Of a DNA stretch of 64,000 nucleotides, positions 1 through 9,048 are shown one piece after another. The notes below the pieces were generated by a model. The model was not told the origin of the DNA. It did no database searches and was given only the letters and a program-made list of their open reading frames with translations. The position numbers and the translations under genes are program-made. Position 1 is the stretch's first letter. Each line of letters begins with the position of its first letter. Source of the stretch: Martelella endophytica (GTDB lineage: Bacteria; Pseudomonadota; Alphaproteobacteria; Rhizobiales; Rhizobiaceae); assembly GCF_000960975.1 (NCBI RefSeq), contig NZ_CP010803.1, forward strand, positions 2,197,944 to 2,261,943. Reading direction: 5' to 3'.

Positions 1-548
1 AGGCTGCGGTGCAGGTCGGCGAGTTCGAGGCGCATGCGGGTCCGAAGCTCCGCATCGAGATTGGAAAGCGGTTCGTCGAACAGGAACACTTTCGGATCGC
101 GCACGATGGCGCGGCCGATGGCGACGCGCTGGCGCTGGCCGCCGGAAAGCTGCGAGGGCTTTCGATCGAGCAGTTCCTCGAGCCCGAGCGTACGGGCGGC
201 GCGCTCGACCGTCTCCTCGATCTCGGCCTTCGGCTTCTTCGCGAGCTTCAGCGCATAGCCCATGTTCTGGCGCACGGTCATGTGCGGATAGAGCGCGTAG
301 TTCTGGAACACCATGGCAGCACCCCGTTCGCCGGGATGGCGCTGGCTGACATCGGTGCCGTCAATCCGGATTTCGCCCGCGGTGACATCCTCGAGGCCTG
401 CAATCGTGCGCAGCAATGTCGACTTTCCGCAGCCGGAGGGACCGACAAAAATGCAGAACTCGCCATCCTCGATCATCAGGTCGAGCGGTGGGATTGCCTC
501 GAACGCACCATAGGATTTGCGGAGCTTCCTGAGCTCGATCTCGGCCAT
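1..548 (-). CDS. ABC transporter ATP-binding protein, UgpC/MalK type (partial)
   Basis: ATPase subunit of a CUT1-type importer for sugars or glycerol-3-phosphate, acting on the cytoplasmic membrane face. The ATG at 546-548 follows a GGGAGAG ribosome site, and about 182 codons are present before the window edge cuts the gene. Walker A (GPSGCGKST, residues 36-44), the signature [13 protein letters not shown] and Walker B (FLFDEP, followed by SNLDAELR) are all readable. The C-terminal regulatory domain lies outside the window, so the substrate cannot be named. The family call is strong. Confidence 0.9.
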   Translation of the reverse strand, partial: MAEIELRKLRKSYGAFEAIPPLDLMIEDGEFCIFVGPSGCGKSTLLRTIAGLEDVTAGEIRIDGTDVSQRHPGERGAAMVFQNYALYPHMTVRQNMGYALKLAKKPKAEIEETVERAARTLGLEELLDRKPSQLSGGQRQRVAIGRAIVRDPKVFLFDEPLSNLDAELRTRMRLELADLHRS

Positions 549-817
549 GAATTTTCTCTCCCATCAATCCCGCCGTTACCGACGAGCTCCTCTAGTAAGC
601 TTTAGTAAAGTTTTCCTAACCGGGAGTCAAGTGATCACGACCGCCGGCCCATCGCCCCGGATTGCGTGTTGAAACCCCTGGCCCGCGGGTCGCCCGCGCC
701 GCACAGCCATCGCGGATTTACCAAGTGAACTCTTGACATAATCGTGGTTTGGGTTTTCAAAGAAATGACTTGTTTAATTGCTGGCCAACCGGACCGGCGA
801 ACAGAGGAGACTTCACC

Positions 818-1420
818 ATGGCTTTCGAACTTCCCGCTTTGCCCTATGCCCATTCCGCCCTTGCCGAGCGTGGCATGGGCCAGGAAACGCTGGAGCTGCA
901 CCATGACAAGCACCACCAGACCTATGTCACCACGCTGAACGGGCTCGTGGAGAAGAACGCCGATCTGCAGGGCAAGTCGCTCGAAGAGATCATCGCCTTC
1001 TCCAAGGACAAGGCCGAGCTCGCGCCAGTCTTCAACAATGCCGGCCAGCACTGGAACCACATCCATTTCTGGAACGCGCTTTCGCCTGCCGGCGGTGGCC
1101 TTCCCGGCAAACTGGAAGCCAAGCTGAAGGAAGACTTCGGCTCCGTCGAGGCTTTCAAGGATGCCTTCAAGGCAGCGGCGGTCGGCCAGTTCGGTTCGGG
1201 CTGGGCCTGGCTCATCCAGGATGCCGAGGGCAAGCTGAAGACGACCAAGACCCCGAATGGCTCCAATCCGCTCGCCACCGGCGAAGGCAAGGTGCTGCTC
1301 GGCATCGACGTCTGGGAGCACAGCTACTATCTCGATTTCCGCAACCGTCGTCCCGACTATGTCGGCAATTTCCTCGACCGGCTTGCCAACTACGAATTCG
1401 CCGAAGCCAACCTCGGCTGA
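818..1420 (+). CDS. sodB: Superoxide dismutase, Fe/Mn family
   Basis: Converts superoxide to hydrogen peroxide and oxygen in the cytoplasm. The 200-residue length is usual for the family. The metal ligands are visible: H28 in LHHDKHH, H81 in QHWNH, and D164 and H168 in DVWEHSY. The NNAGQHWNH motif with Gln at 77 is the Fe-type signature, although rhizobial enzymes can be cambialistic. The start is the ATG at 818, preceded by AGAGGAGA at 803-810; a longer in-frame extension has no ribosome site. A perfect hairpin at 1429-1450 separates it from fdxA. Confidence 0.96.
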   Translation: MAFELPALPYAHSALAERGMGQETLELHHDKHHQTYVTTLNGLVEKNADLQGKSLEEIIAFSKDKAELAPVFNNAGQHWNHIHFWNALSPAGGGLPGKLEAKLKEDFGSVEAFKDAFKAAAVGQFGSGWAWLIQDAEGKLKTTKTPNGSNPLATGEGKVLLGIDVWEHSYYLDFRNRRPDYVGNFLDRLANYEFAEANLG

Positions 1421-1428
1421 TGCCCTTC

Positions 1429-1450
1429 GGATGCCGGCGCGCCGGCATCC
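1429..1450. terminator. Perfect 22-bp palindrome between sodB and fdxA
   Basis: Ten-base arms GGATGCCGGC and GCCGGCATCC flank a GC centre. There is no T-tract, so it may be a weak terminator, an mRNA-stabilising hairpin for sodB, or a protein site. It lies 9 bp after the sodB stop and 20 bp before the fdxA start. Confidence 0.5.
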
Positions 1451-1469
1451 GTCCATTCATGGACATGAC

Positions 1470-1811
1470 ATGACCTATGTAGTGACCGAGAACTGCATCG
1501 CCTGCAAACACATGGATTGCGTCGAGGTGTGCCCCGTCGACTGTTTCTATGAGGGCGAGAACTTCCTCGTCATCCATCCCGACGAATGCATCGATTGCGG
1601 CGTCTGCGAGCCCGAATGTCCGGCCGATGCGATCGTGCCGGATATCGGCGATCCGAACCTTGGCTTCTGGCTGGAGATAAACCGGAAATACGCCGAGCTC
1701 TGGCCGAATATCATCGTCAAGGGCACGCCGCCGGACAATGCCGAGGCGATGCAGGACGTGCCGAACAAGTATCGTGATCTCTTTTCCGAAAAGCCGGGTG
1801 ACGGCTCGTGA
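1470..1811 (+). CDS. fdxA: Seven-iron ferredoxin FdxA
   Basis: Small electron carrier with one 3Fe-4S and one 4Fe-4S cluster. The 113 residues include C9, C17 and C21 for the first cluster and the CxxCxxCxxxCP run C40, C43, C46, C50 for the second, in the order usual for FdxA. The C-terminal extension ([15 protein letters not shown]) is typical of alphaproteobacterial FdxA. The ATG at 1470 begins [12 protein letters not shown]. The stop overlaps the GTG of the flavin reductase by 4 bp (GTGA), so the two are translationally coupled and may be redox partners (inference). Confidence 0.95.
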   Translation: MTYVVTENCIACKHMDCVEVCPVDCFYEGENFLVIHPDECIDCGVCEPECPADAIVPDIGDPNLGFWLEINRKYAELWPNIIVKGTPPDNAEAMQDVPNKYRDLFSEKPGDGS

Positions 1812-2401
1812 GCGTAAGCGTAAGCGCAGACGATTGCTTCCAGGAACGGCCGCTGACGGCGGCGGAAGCCGGTGCGGTCGGCTTCATGCCGCTTGCTGCG
1901 CCGCGCCGCCCCCTCATCGAAAGCCATGACTTCCGAAATGCCATGGCCGCCCACGCCGCGACCGTCACCGTGGTGACGGCGGCAGAGGGCGAGGACCGCG
2001 CCGGCCGCACCGCGACCGCGGTGTTTTCTCTGTCCGCCACGCCGCCGTCGATTCTCGTTTCGATCGACAGCGACAGTCTGCTCGCCGGCATCATGCGCCG
2101 TCGGGGATCATTCTCGCTCGCCATGCTGGAGCGCAGCCAGTGGACGATTGCCAACGCCTTTGCCGGCCGTACAATGCCTGAACATCGTTTCAAGGTTGGG
2201 CAATGGGAGACATGGGCCTCGGGCAATCCCAAGCTTCAGGGACCGGTGGTGGCGATGGATTGCGATGTCATCGGCATCATCGAGACGGCCGGCCATCTGC
2301 TCTTTGCCGGCGGCATCGTCGCCGTCGAGACGGTCACCGGCCGCACGCCGCTCGTCTGGCATGATCGCGGTTACGCCGCGCCTGCGGGCCGGGAGAAATA
2401 G
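1808..2401 (+). CDS. Flavin reductase-like domain protein (FMN-binding split barrel)
   Basis: A 197-residue protein of the DIM6/NTAB flavin reductase family, which supplies reduced FMN/FAD to a monooxygenase or other acceptor. The family pattern is seen from about residue 40: [18 protein letters not shown], then [19 protein letters not shown], with GGIVAVE near the C-terminus. The GTG at 1808 overlaps the fdxA stop, favouring this start; an internal ATG at 1886 would remove a poorly conserved N-terminus. The partner oxygenase is not in the window. Confidence 0.82.
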   Translation: MSVSVSADDCFQERPLTAAEAGAVGFMPLAAPRRPLIESHDFRNAMAAHAATVTVVTAAEGEDRAGRTATAVFSLSATPPSILVSIDSDSLLAGIMRRRGSFSLAMLERSQWTIANAFAGRTMPEHRFKVGQWETWASGNPKLQGPVVAMDCDVIGIIETAGHLLFAGGIVAVETVTGRTPLVWHDRGYAAPAGREK

Positions 2402-2408
2402 GGCGGTC

Positions 2409-2723
2409 TTAGCGCGACAGCTTCTTCAGAAATACCCGCATCTGCTTTGCGGCCTGCAGATCGCCCTTTTTCTCGGCGATCTCGGCGCCATCGGTATAGG
2501 TTTTCACCGCCGCCGCCGTGTCGCCGGCCTGCTGGTGGGCCTTGCCGAGCAGGGCGAAGGCGGCCGAATAGCTGCCGTCGAGCGCGATGGCGCGTTTGAG
2601 ATGGGTGATCGCGGTCTCCGCGTCGCCATCGGCAAGCGCCATGCGGCCGAGCGTGAAGCGGCCGAGGGCGTTTTCCTGCCCGGCCTCGATCTGTTTCAGC
2701 AATGCTTCGCGGATATCCGGCAT
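2409..2723 (-). CDS. Small TPR-repeat protein
   Basis: A 104-residue protein made of about two tetratricopeptide repeats (for example ALGRFTLGRMALADGDAETA and SAAFALLGKAHQQAGDTAAA), without signal peptide or membrane segment. It probably acts as a protein-interaction scaffold. It follows the SufR-like regulator on the same strand with a 4-bp gap and is likely cotranscribed. The function is unknown. Confidence 0.75.
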   Translation of the reverse strand: MPDIREALLKQIEAGQENALGRFTLGRMALADGDAETAITHLKRAIALDGSYSAAFALLGKAHQQAGDTAAAVKTYTDGAEIAEKKGDLQAAKQMRVFLKKLSR

Positions 2724-2727
2724 GGTC

Positions 2728-3384
2728 TCAGGCCCGCTCGCGGATCACGTAGGTGCAGCGCCGGCCGCCGCTGACGATGTGCTCGGCGCGGCGGATGTCG
2801 ACATCGGGACCGAGCTGGCTGCGGAACACGTCCATCTCGGCGCGACAGAAGCCCTGGCAGGCCGTGGCGGCAGCACAGATCGGGCAGTGGTTCTCGATGA
2901 GCAGCAGGGCGCCGTCGTCCGCCTCCCGCCATTCGGCCATGTAGCCTTCGGCCGAGCGCAGTGCGGAAAGCGTCGCCACCCTCTGCTTCAGCCCCGTCTT
3001 GCCGGCAAGGACCTCCGCATAGGTCCGCTTCGTCTTGCTCTCGCGCGCGGCAATCAGCGTGTCGAGGGCTTCCTCGCCGAGTTCGCTGCGAATGCTGTCG
3101 AGCAGTTCGAGCGTCAGCTGCGCGTGGGTGTCGGGAAAACGCGCCTGGCCGGCAGCCGTCAGCGCCCATTCCTGGCGCGGCCGGCCGACGCCGCCGGCCT
3201 TGCTCGTCGCCGTCACCAGCCCATCCTCGCCAAGCCGCATCAATTGCTGGCGGGCCGCTTCACCGGTGGTGCCGAGCAGCTTGCCGAACTCGGCCGATGT
3301 CAGCGGGCCGCGCATCTTAAGCTGCATCAGAATGCGTTCTGCGGCGCTGCGCGGTGTCCAGGGCGTGATGTCTGCGGTTTCCAT
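2728..3384 (-). CDS. SufR-like Fe-S-sensing transcriptional regulator
   Basis: A 218-residue DNA-binding protein. Residues 12-75 form a winged helix (LTSAEFGKLLGTTGEAARQ, then GVGRPRQEW in the wing). The C-terminal half carries HCPIC, CRAE and RCTY motifs with C167, C170, C176, C180 and C210. C167-x12-C180 matches the first spacing of SufR-type cluster ligands, and C210 fits the last ligand. A fourth ligand would have to come from C170 or C176. It probably senses Fe-S or redox state; targets could include fdxA, which lies nearby (inference). Confidence 0.78.
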   Translation of the reverse strand: METADITPWTPRSAAERILMQLKMRGPLTSAEFGKLLGTTGEAARQQLMRLGEDGLVTATSKAGGVGRPRQEWALTAAGQARFPDTHAQLTLELLDSIRSELGEEALDTLIAARESKTKRTYAEVLAGKTGLKQRVATLSALRSAEGYMAEWREADDGALLLIENHCPICAAATACQGFCRAEMDVFRSQLGPDVDIRRAEHIVSGGRRCTYVIRERA

Positions 3385-3511
3385 CGGCGAGGGTATTGGT
3401 GTCTTTCATCGAAATTGTCTCAGCAAGGATACCAGTCCCACTTTTTCAAAGCAATGGCTTTGAAATTCGGCTGCATTGCCAAACCGCAACCGATTTGCCA
3501 GACAAGGGGCA

Positions 3512-4717
3512 ATGGATCCTCATGCCGAAAGGGCGTTTCCCGTGTCCGAAAATCTCGCCCCTCTCTTCCTCCTCGATCGTGAAGCGGTCTTCCTCAATCA
3601 CGGCTCCTATGGCGCTTGTCCGCGTCCGGTCTTCGAGGCCTATCAGCGCTGGCAGCGCAAGCTCGAAAGCCAGCCCGTCGCCTTCTTCGATCCGAAGCGT
3701 GGTTACACCGATAACCTGCGCAACGCCCGTGTGGCGCTCGCCGGCGCGCTCGGCACGACGGCGGAGAACATCGTCGGCGTCACCAACGCCACCACCGGCC
3801 TCAACATCGTCATTCAGGCGCTGAAACTTGCGCCGGGCGACGAAATCCTGACCACCGATCATGAATATTCGGCGCTTGAGAAGACCTGGTCCTATGTCGC
3901 TGCGAGAACCGGGGCCGTGGTGAAGACGGTCACGGTGCCACTGCCGCTGATGCGCGAAGCCGATTTCACCAAGGCTGTTATCGCCGGCATGACCGAGCGC
4001 ACGCGCGTCTTGTTCCTCAGCCACATCACCTCGCCGACCGCGCTTCTGTTTCCGATCGAGCAGGCCGTCGCGGAGGCGCGCCGGCGCGGCATCATGACCG
4101 TCATCGATGGCGCCCACACGCCCGGCCATGTGCCGCTGGCGCTGGACGCAATGGGCGTCGATTTCTATTCCGGCAACTGCCACAAATGGCTGATGGCGCC
4201 CAAGGGCTCGGCCTTTCTCTATGTGCGGCCGGAGATGCAGCATCTGGTCGATCCGCTGGTGATCAGCCATGGCTGGACGGCGGATGGCAAGGAGACCGGG
4301 GCAGGGCCGTTCGGTAATTCACATTTCGTCGACAGCCTCGAAATGCAGGGCACGCGCGATCCCTCGGCCTGGCTGGCCGTGCCGGATGCGATCGCCTTCC
4401 GCGCCGCGCATGACTGGACGGAGGTTGCCGAGCGCTGCCGGGAGCTTGCCTGGCGCACGGCGATGCGGGTTGCCGCGCTGACCGGGCTTGCTCCGCTCAG
4501 CGCAGCGGAATTCAGCGCGCCGCAGATGGTGGCGATCCCGGTGCCGCCGGTCGATACGATGTGGCTTCACACCGAACTCTGGAAACGGTTCAACATCGAA
4601 ATCCCCGTCCATCGGTTTCAGAATCATCACCTCGTTCGCCTTTCGGTGCAGGGTTATAACACCGAGGCCGAGATGGACCTGCTGGTCGACGCGCTGAAGA
4701 CGCTGCTGAAGCTGTAG
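3512..4717 (+). CDS. Class V PLP-dependent aminotransferase (isopenicillin-N-epimerase-like)
   Basis: A fold-type I PLP enzyme of 401 residues. The PLP lysine is K225 in SGNCHKWLMAPKG and the pyridine-contacting Asp is D199 in VIDGAHTPG. The N-terminal FLNHGSYGACP motif is typical of the isopenicillin-N-epimerase-like/cysteine desulfurase-related group, so the reaction may be epimerisation, lyase or transamination. The ATG at 3512 has AAGGGG very close; a GTG at 3542 preceded by AAAGGG is an alternative start. It converges on the Ldh2 gene and borders an amino-acid module. Confidence 0.82.
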   Translation: MDPHAERAFPVSENLAPLFLLDREAVFLNHGSYGACPRPVFEAYQRWQRKLESQPVAFFDPKRGYTDNLRNARVALAGALGTTAENIVGVTNATTGLNIVIQALKLAPGDEILTTDHEYSALEKTWSYVAARTGAVVKTVTVPLPLMREADFTKAVIAGMTERTRVLFLSHITSPTALLFPIEQAVAEARRRGIMTVIDGAHTPGHVPLALDAMGVDFYSGNCHKWLMAPKGSAFLYVRPEMQHLVDPLVISHGWTADGKETGAGPFGNSHFVDSLEMQGTRDPSAWLAVPDAIAFRAAHDWTEVAERCRELAWRTAMRVAALTGLAPLSAAEFSAPQMVAIPVPPVDTMWLHTELWKRFNIEIPVHRFQNHHLVRLSVQGYNTEAEMDLLVDALKTLLKL

Positions 4718-4729
4718 GCCTGCCCGAGA

Positions 4730-5767
4730 TCAGCCGGCCGTCACGCCGTAGCGGCGGGCGAGGGCGTGGAGATCGTCGAGAACGGCGCGTCGCACCGGCA
4801 TGTCGCGGCCCTGGTTACGCCTGCGGGCGGCATAGCGGCGCGCGGAGGGCAGGCGGGCGTTCTGGCCGGAAATGGCGTCGAAAAGGGCCTCTCCGCCGGT
4901 AATTTCCGCCGCGGCGGCAGCCCCGAGGAAGGATTTCGGGTCGAGGGCGATGACGAGCTCTCCATGGCAGGGCGTGACCTTGGCACCCTCATCGAAGGCG
5001 AGCGATTGCGCGCTGGTCATGTCGCCGATCAGCGGTCCGGCCAGAAGCTCGATCATTGCGGAAAGCGCCGAGCCCTTGTGACCACCGAAGGTCAGCATCG
5101 CGCCATCGCTTGCAGCTTCTGGATCTGTCGTCGGCCTGCCGTCCCGATCGATGGCAACGCCGGCGGGCAGCGGCGTGTTGGAACGCCGGTGCAGTTCGAT
5201 ATCGCCGCGGGCGATGGCCGATGTGGCGAAATCGAAGACGAAGGGATGCTTGTCGCCGCGCGGCCAGCCGAAAGCGAAGGGATTAGTGCCGAAGACTGGT
5301 TTCGAGCCGCCGGCCGGCGCCACCCAGGCATGGCTCACAGTCATGGCGATGGCGACGAGGCCCCGCTCTGCGATGGCTTCCACCTCGGGCCACAGCGCCG
5401 AGAAGTGAAAGCAGTTGTTGATCGCAAGCGCCGCGATGCCTGCCGTTTTCGCCTTTTCCTCGAGCACCGGCAGGCCGGCATCGAAGCCAAGAAGCGAAAT
5501 GCCGCGCCGGGCATCGACCCGCACGATGGCCGGAGCGCGATCCTCGAGGACGGGCGTCGCCTTCGGATCGACCTTGCCGCGCTCGATCAGATCCAGGCAG
5601 GAAATGATCCTGTAGAGCCCGTGGGAATGGCACTCGTCGCCCTGGGCCTTGACCACGATGGCGGTAATGGCCCTGGCATGGTCGTCGCTGTAGCCGGCCG
5701 CCGTCAGCAGTCGGAACCCGAGGTCGAAAGCGGCTTCGGCCGAGATCGTGGCAGTGTCGCCGGACAT
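4730..5767 (-). CDS. Ldh2/malate dehydrogenase-family NAD(P)H oxidoreductase
   Basis: A 345-residue member of the Ldh2/YlbC superfamily, which holds malate, ureidoglycolate and 2,3-diketogulonate dehydrogenases and the delta1-pyrroline/piperideine-2-carboxylate reductases (DpkA). Family motifs seen are DECHSHGLYR (residues 43-52), GFDAGLPVL and FGTNPFAFGWP. The ATG at 5767 follows AGGAGAG. It is the last gene of the minus-strand run, after an FAD D-amino-acid-type dehydrogenase and a prolidase-like gene, so imine reduction (a DpkA-like role) is attractive but unproven. Confidence 0.8.
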   Translation of the reverse strand: MSGDTATISAEAAFDLGFRLLTAAGYSDDHARAITAIVVKAQGDECHSHGLYRIISCLDLIERGKVDPKATPVLEDRAPAIVRVDARRGISLLGFDAGLPVLEEKAKTAGIAALAINNCFHFSALWPEVEAIAERGLVAIAMTVSHAWVAPAGGSKPVFGTNPFAFGWPRGDKHPFVFDFATSAIARGDIELHRRSNTPLPAGVAIDRDGRPTTDPEAASDGAMLTFGGHKGSALSAMIELLAGPLIGDMTSAQSLAFDEGAKVTPCHGELVIALDPKSFLGAAAAAEITGGEALFDAISGQNARLPSARRYAARRRNQGRDMPVRRAVLDDLHALARRYGVTAG

Positions 5768-5826
5768 GGTCTCTCCTGTTTGATGCTTGAGCTTTGTATG
5801 CAAATTGCCGACAAAGGACAAGTTCG

Positions 5827-6960
5827 TCAGGCGAATGGCTCTGTCGGGCTTTTGCCGGGATGGGTGAACCATGCCGGGCCATCGTCTTCCATATGAATGA
5901 TGTCTTCGAGGCGGACGCCGTAGCGGCCGGGGATCACCAGCATCGGTTCATTGGAGAAGCACATGCCGGGCAGAAGCGGCGCCCGGTTGCCACGTACGAT
6001 ATAGGGCTCTTCGTGGGTATCCATACCCAGCCCGTGACCGGCGCGGTGCGGCAGGCCCGGCAGGCGGTAGTCGGGGCCAAGCCCTTCGGCCTCGAACAGC
6101 CGGCGGGCGACATGGTCGAGTTCTTCGGCGGCAACGCCTGGCTTCGCGGCCTCGAAGATTGCCTGCTGTGCGGCGCGCTCCAGGTGCCAGATGCGGGCGA
6201 ACTCGGCTTCCGGTTCGGCCTTCACATAGGTGCGTGTCATGTCCGACTGATAGCCGTCGACGATCGTGCCGGTATCGATCAGGATAATATCACCCTCCTG
6301 ATAGGTCTGGTCATAGTCCACGCCATGCGGCAGTGCGGTCGCCGTTCCGAAGGAGCAGATGGCAAAGGTGGTGCCGGAGTTCCGCAGTTCGCGGTGTCCG
6401 TCCTTGATGAAGCTGATCACCTCCGAGGCGCGCACGCCGGGTTCGATCATGGCGTGGACACGCTTGTGGACCTCGAGCGTCGCATCCATCGCATACTGGA
6501 TCAGGGCGATTTCAGCCGAAGACTTGATGGCGCGTAGGCTGGCGATCAGCGGCCCGCCGTTCACCAGACGCTCCGGCGAAAAGACCGGCGCCAGCGCGGC
6601 GTAGATGCCGTAGGGCAGGCCGGCGTCCAGCGCCAGCCTCTTGTCGTTGCCGACAATCCTGCCGACCAGTTCGGTCGGGCTCTCATGCTCTTCCCAGGCG
6701 GCGATGTCGCCGTCGAGGCGCGGCATGGTTTCCAGCCGAGAGACCTCAAAGCCGGGGGCGATATAGGTCAGGCCGTCGCGGGTGACCAGCGCACCCATGA
6801 GGCGTTCGCTCGGATGCCAGGTGATGCCGGTGAAATAGGTCAGGCTCATCGTCGAGCCGAGCAGAATGGCGTCGGCGCCGATGCCGGAAAGCCCTTCGCG
6901 CAGTCGCGCGATCCGCGCTTCGCGTTCGGCGGTGGTGATGGGGGCGGGGCGGTTGCTCAT
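5827..6960 (-). CDS. M24 family metallopeptidase (Xaa-Pro peptidase-like)
   Basis: A 377-residue creatinase-N plus M24 domain protein, which usually cleaves Xaa-Pro bonds with two metal ions. Ligand motifs appear in order: IDTGTIVDGYQSDMTRTY (two Asp), HRAGHGLGMDTHE (His), SNEPML (Glu) and RLEDI (Glu). The N-terminal domain contains LTYFTGITWHPSERL. The ATG at 6960 begins MSNRPAPITTAERE. There is no signal peptide, so it acts in the cytoplasm on imported peptides. It lies 20 bp after the DadA-like gene, in an apparent operon. Confidence 0.9.
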   Translation of the reverse strand: MSNRPAPITTAEREARIARLREGLSGIGADAILLGSTMSLTYFTGITWHPSERLMGALVTRDGLTYIAPGFEVSRLETMPRLDGDIAAWEEHESPTELVGRIVGNDKRLALDAGLPYGIYAALAPVFSPERLVNGGPLIASLRAIKSSAEIALIQYAMDATLEVHKRVHAMIEPGVRASEVISFIKDGHRELRNSGTTFAICSFGTATALPHGVDYDQTYQEGDIILIDTGTIVDGYQSDMTRTYVKAEPEAEFARIWHLERAAQQAIFEAAKPGVAAEELDHVARRLFEAEGLGPDYRLPGLPHRAGHGLGMDTHEEPYIVRGNRAPLLPGMCFSNEPMLVIPGRYGVRLEDIIHMEDDGPAWFTHPGKSPTEPFA

Positions 6961-6980
6961 GATCGGGACTTTCAGTGGTA

Positions 6981-8231
6981 TCAGAAACGGTCGAAACGGA
7001 GATTGGCGAGGTCCGTCGATGGGGGCGTGTTGCCGGCGAGTTCGGCAACGATCCGGCCGGTCGCTGCCGACTGGGTGAGGCCGAGATGGCCGTGGCCGAA
7101 GGCATAGAGCACGGCGGGGGCCTTCTTCGAGCGGTCGATCACCGGCAGGCAGTCGGGCATGGACGGGCGGAAGCCCATCCACTGCTCGCCGCCTTCGGCC
7201 TTCAGGCCCGGCAGGAAGCGCGTTGCGAGCTTCATCAGCGCATCGGAGCGCTTGAAGTTCGGTTTCAGCTCCAGCCCGCCGAACTCGACGGCGCCGCCGA
7301 CACGGATCCTGTCCTTCAATGGTGTGACGACGAAGGAGTGATCGTTGAAATAGAGCTGACGCCGGATGTCGAAGGCCGCGGCAGGAAGCGTGGTGTTGTA
7401 GCCGCGCTCGGTGTCGAGCAGCACCCGCTCGCCGAGGCTCGCCGCCAGCCGCTTCGACCATGCGCCGCAGGCAACGACAACTGTCGCCGCTTCGATGGTG
7501 GTACCGTCGGCAAGGCGGATGCGGGCACCGTTCTCCATGGCCTCAAGCGCCGTTGCCTCGCCTTTCAGGATGGTGGCGCCCTCCTGCTCGGCAAGGGCCG
7601 CCACGGCTTGCGTGAAGGCCGCGGGATCATTCACCTGCAGGCCGGCCTCCGAATAGATCGCATGCTGGAACTCAGGCGCAAGACCCGGCTGGAGCTCCTC
7701 AATCTCGGCCCGGCCGACGCGGTGGAACTCGAAGCCTGCGGCCTTCTTGTGGGCCCAGTCTTCCGCCGCAGCCTTGAAGGTCGTGGCGCTGTCGTAGAGA
7801 TCGAGCGTGCCGGTATTGTCGATGAAGGGGGAGAGCGACGGCTCGACGCGGAGCTTTTCGTATTCTTCGACGGAGAGTTTCATCAGCGCCTTCTGGACGC
7901 CGAGGCTGCGCTCGAAATAGCGGCGGGTGCTGGCGCGGGTGAAATTCCAGAACCAGGGCGCGAGCTTCGGCGCATAGGCCGGCCGGATCGCCAGCGGCCC
8001 GAGCGGGTCCATCAGCCAGCCCGGCGCCTTGAAGGTCACGCCGGGGGCCGGGATCGGCACGATTTCCGGAAAGGCGAGGATACCGGCATTGCCGGCGCTC
8101 GCGCCAGCGGCGACGTGTTCCCGCTCGATGATTTTGACAGCGCGGCCGCTCCGCAACAGATAGAGCGCCGCCATTGAGCCGATAATCCCGCCGCCAATGA
8201 CGACAGCATCCGCCCGATTTTCCATGTTCAT
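6981..8231 (-). CDS. FAD-dependent oxidoreductase, DadA-like
   Basis: A 416-residue DAO-family flavoprotein. The dinucleotide motif VVIGGGIIGSMAALYLL is at residues 10-26 and a second FAD-contact stretch, TVVVACGAWSKRLA, is mid-protein. The C-terminal MGFRPSMPDCLPVIDRS and FGHGHLGLTQSAATG segments are typical of DadA and hydroxyproline/D-proline dehydrogenases. It likely oxidises a D-amino or imino acid to its imine and passes electrons to the respiratory chain. The ATG at 8225 has better spacing from GAAGGA than that at 8231. Confidence 0.88.
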   Translation of the reverse strand: MNMENRADAVVIGGGIIGSMAALYLLRSGRAVKIIEREHVAAGASAGNAGILAFPEIVPIPAPGVTFKAPGWLMDPLGPLAIRPAYAPKLAPWFWNFTRASTRRYFERSLGVQKALMKLSVEEYEKLRVEPSLSPFIDNTGTLDLYDSATTFKAAAEDWAHKKAAGFEFHRVGRAEIEELQPGLAPEFQHAIYSEAGLQVNDPAAFTQAVAALAEQEGATILKGEATALEAMENGARIRLADGTTIEAATVVVACGAWSKRLAASLGERVLLDTERGYNTTLPAAAFDIRRQLYFNDHSFVVTPLKDRIRVGGAVEFGGLELKPNFKRSDALMKLATRFLPGLKAEGGEQWMGFRPSMPDCLPVIDRSKKAPAVLYAFGHGHLGLTQSAATGRIVAELAGNTPPSTDLANLRFDRF

Positions 8232-8271
8232 GGTCCTTCTCGCCCGGTTTCTACGGGGCCATCAGCCAGGG

Positions 8272-8976
8272 TTAGCCGAGTTTCAGCGCACGTGCCTGGC
8301 TGGTGTCGCGTGCGAGATATTCCTGGATCTGCCGGACGATCTGGTCGGCATGGGCGATCGCGAGGCGGTCGGCCGTCTCGACATCGCCCGCAGCGATCGC
8401 AGCGATCATAAGTTCGTGTTCCTCGACATACTGGCGCGGCAGCCGGTCGTCGAAGGTGGAGTAATAGAGTCTCAGAATGCGCCGCCCCTCGTCGAGGAGC
8501 CGGGCGAAGAAATGGGTGTAATAACCGTTGCCCGCGACCTCGGCGATGGCGACGTGGAACTCGCGGTTTGCTTCGATCATGGCGAATGCGTCCTGCGCCT
8601 CGACGGCGGCAATGAAGGCCTCCTGCCGCTCCCTGACGCGGACCATCTTTTCCTCGCTGTGATGAAGCGCGGCATTGCGGGTGGTGACGCGGTACATCAG
8701 CGTCAGCGCGTCGAAATAGTTCGGCAGGTCGGCGAAGTTGATCGTGGACACGATGGTGTTGCGGTTCGGTAGCGTGGTCACGAGACCGTCGCCGGAAAGC
8801 CTGAGCAGCGCCTCGCGCACCGGCGTGCGCGACATGCCGAAGCGTTCGGAAAGCCGCACCTCGTCGAGCGGGCTGCCTGGCGGCAGCGTCATCGACAGGA
8901 TTTCCTTTCGCAGCAGGTCATAAACCTTCTGCGTGCCCGATCCACGGGTTTTCGTCTTGTCTCCGTTCGCCGCCAT
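8272..8976 (-). CDS. GntR/FCD-family transcriptional regulator
   Basis: A 234-residue regulator: winged helix at about residues 17-80 (SERFGMSRTPVREALLRLSGDGL) and an FCD ligand domain with metal-type histidines (for example EANREFHVAIAE and EEHELMIAAI). It sits inside the minus-strand run between the SBF transporter and the DadA-like gene, so it probably controls part of this module in response to an organic or amino acid. The gap to the DadA-like gene is 40 bp. Confidence 0.9.
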   Translation of the reverse strand: MAANGDKTKTRGSGTQKVYDLLRKEILSMTLPPGSPLDEVRLSERFGMSRTPVREALLRLSGDGLVTTLPNRNTIVSTINFADLPNYFDALTLMYRVTTRNAALHHSEEKMVRVRERQEAFIAAVEAQDAFAMIEANREFHVAIAEVAGNGYYTHFFARLLDEGRRILRLYYSTFDDRLPRQYVEEHELMIAAIAAGDVETADRLAIAHADQIVRQIQEYLARDTSQARALKLG

Positions 8977-9048
8977 GATTCTCGCTTTCCCCGATTTTCC
9001 TTTTTTACGAGAGAGACCGCATTTTTACGGATGTTGCAACCGTAGCCG

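Noticed and set aside
733..761. TTGACA (733-738) with possible -10 as the sodB promoter
   Set aside because: The -35 is perfect but the expected -10 position reads TTCAAA or TTTCAA, which is too weak to claim.
3476..3511. Longer aminotransferase start at TTG 3476
   Set aside because: No ribosome site and an N-terminus unlike the family; ATG 3512 or GTG 3542 fit better.
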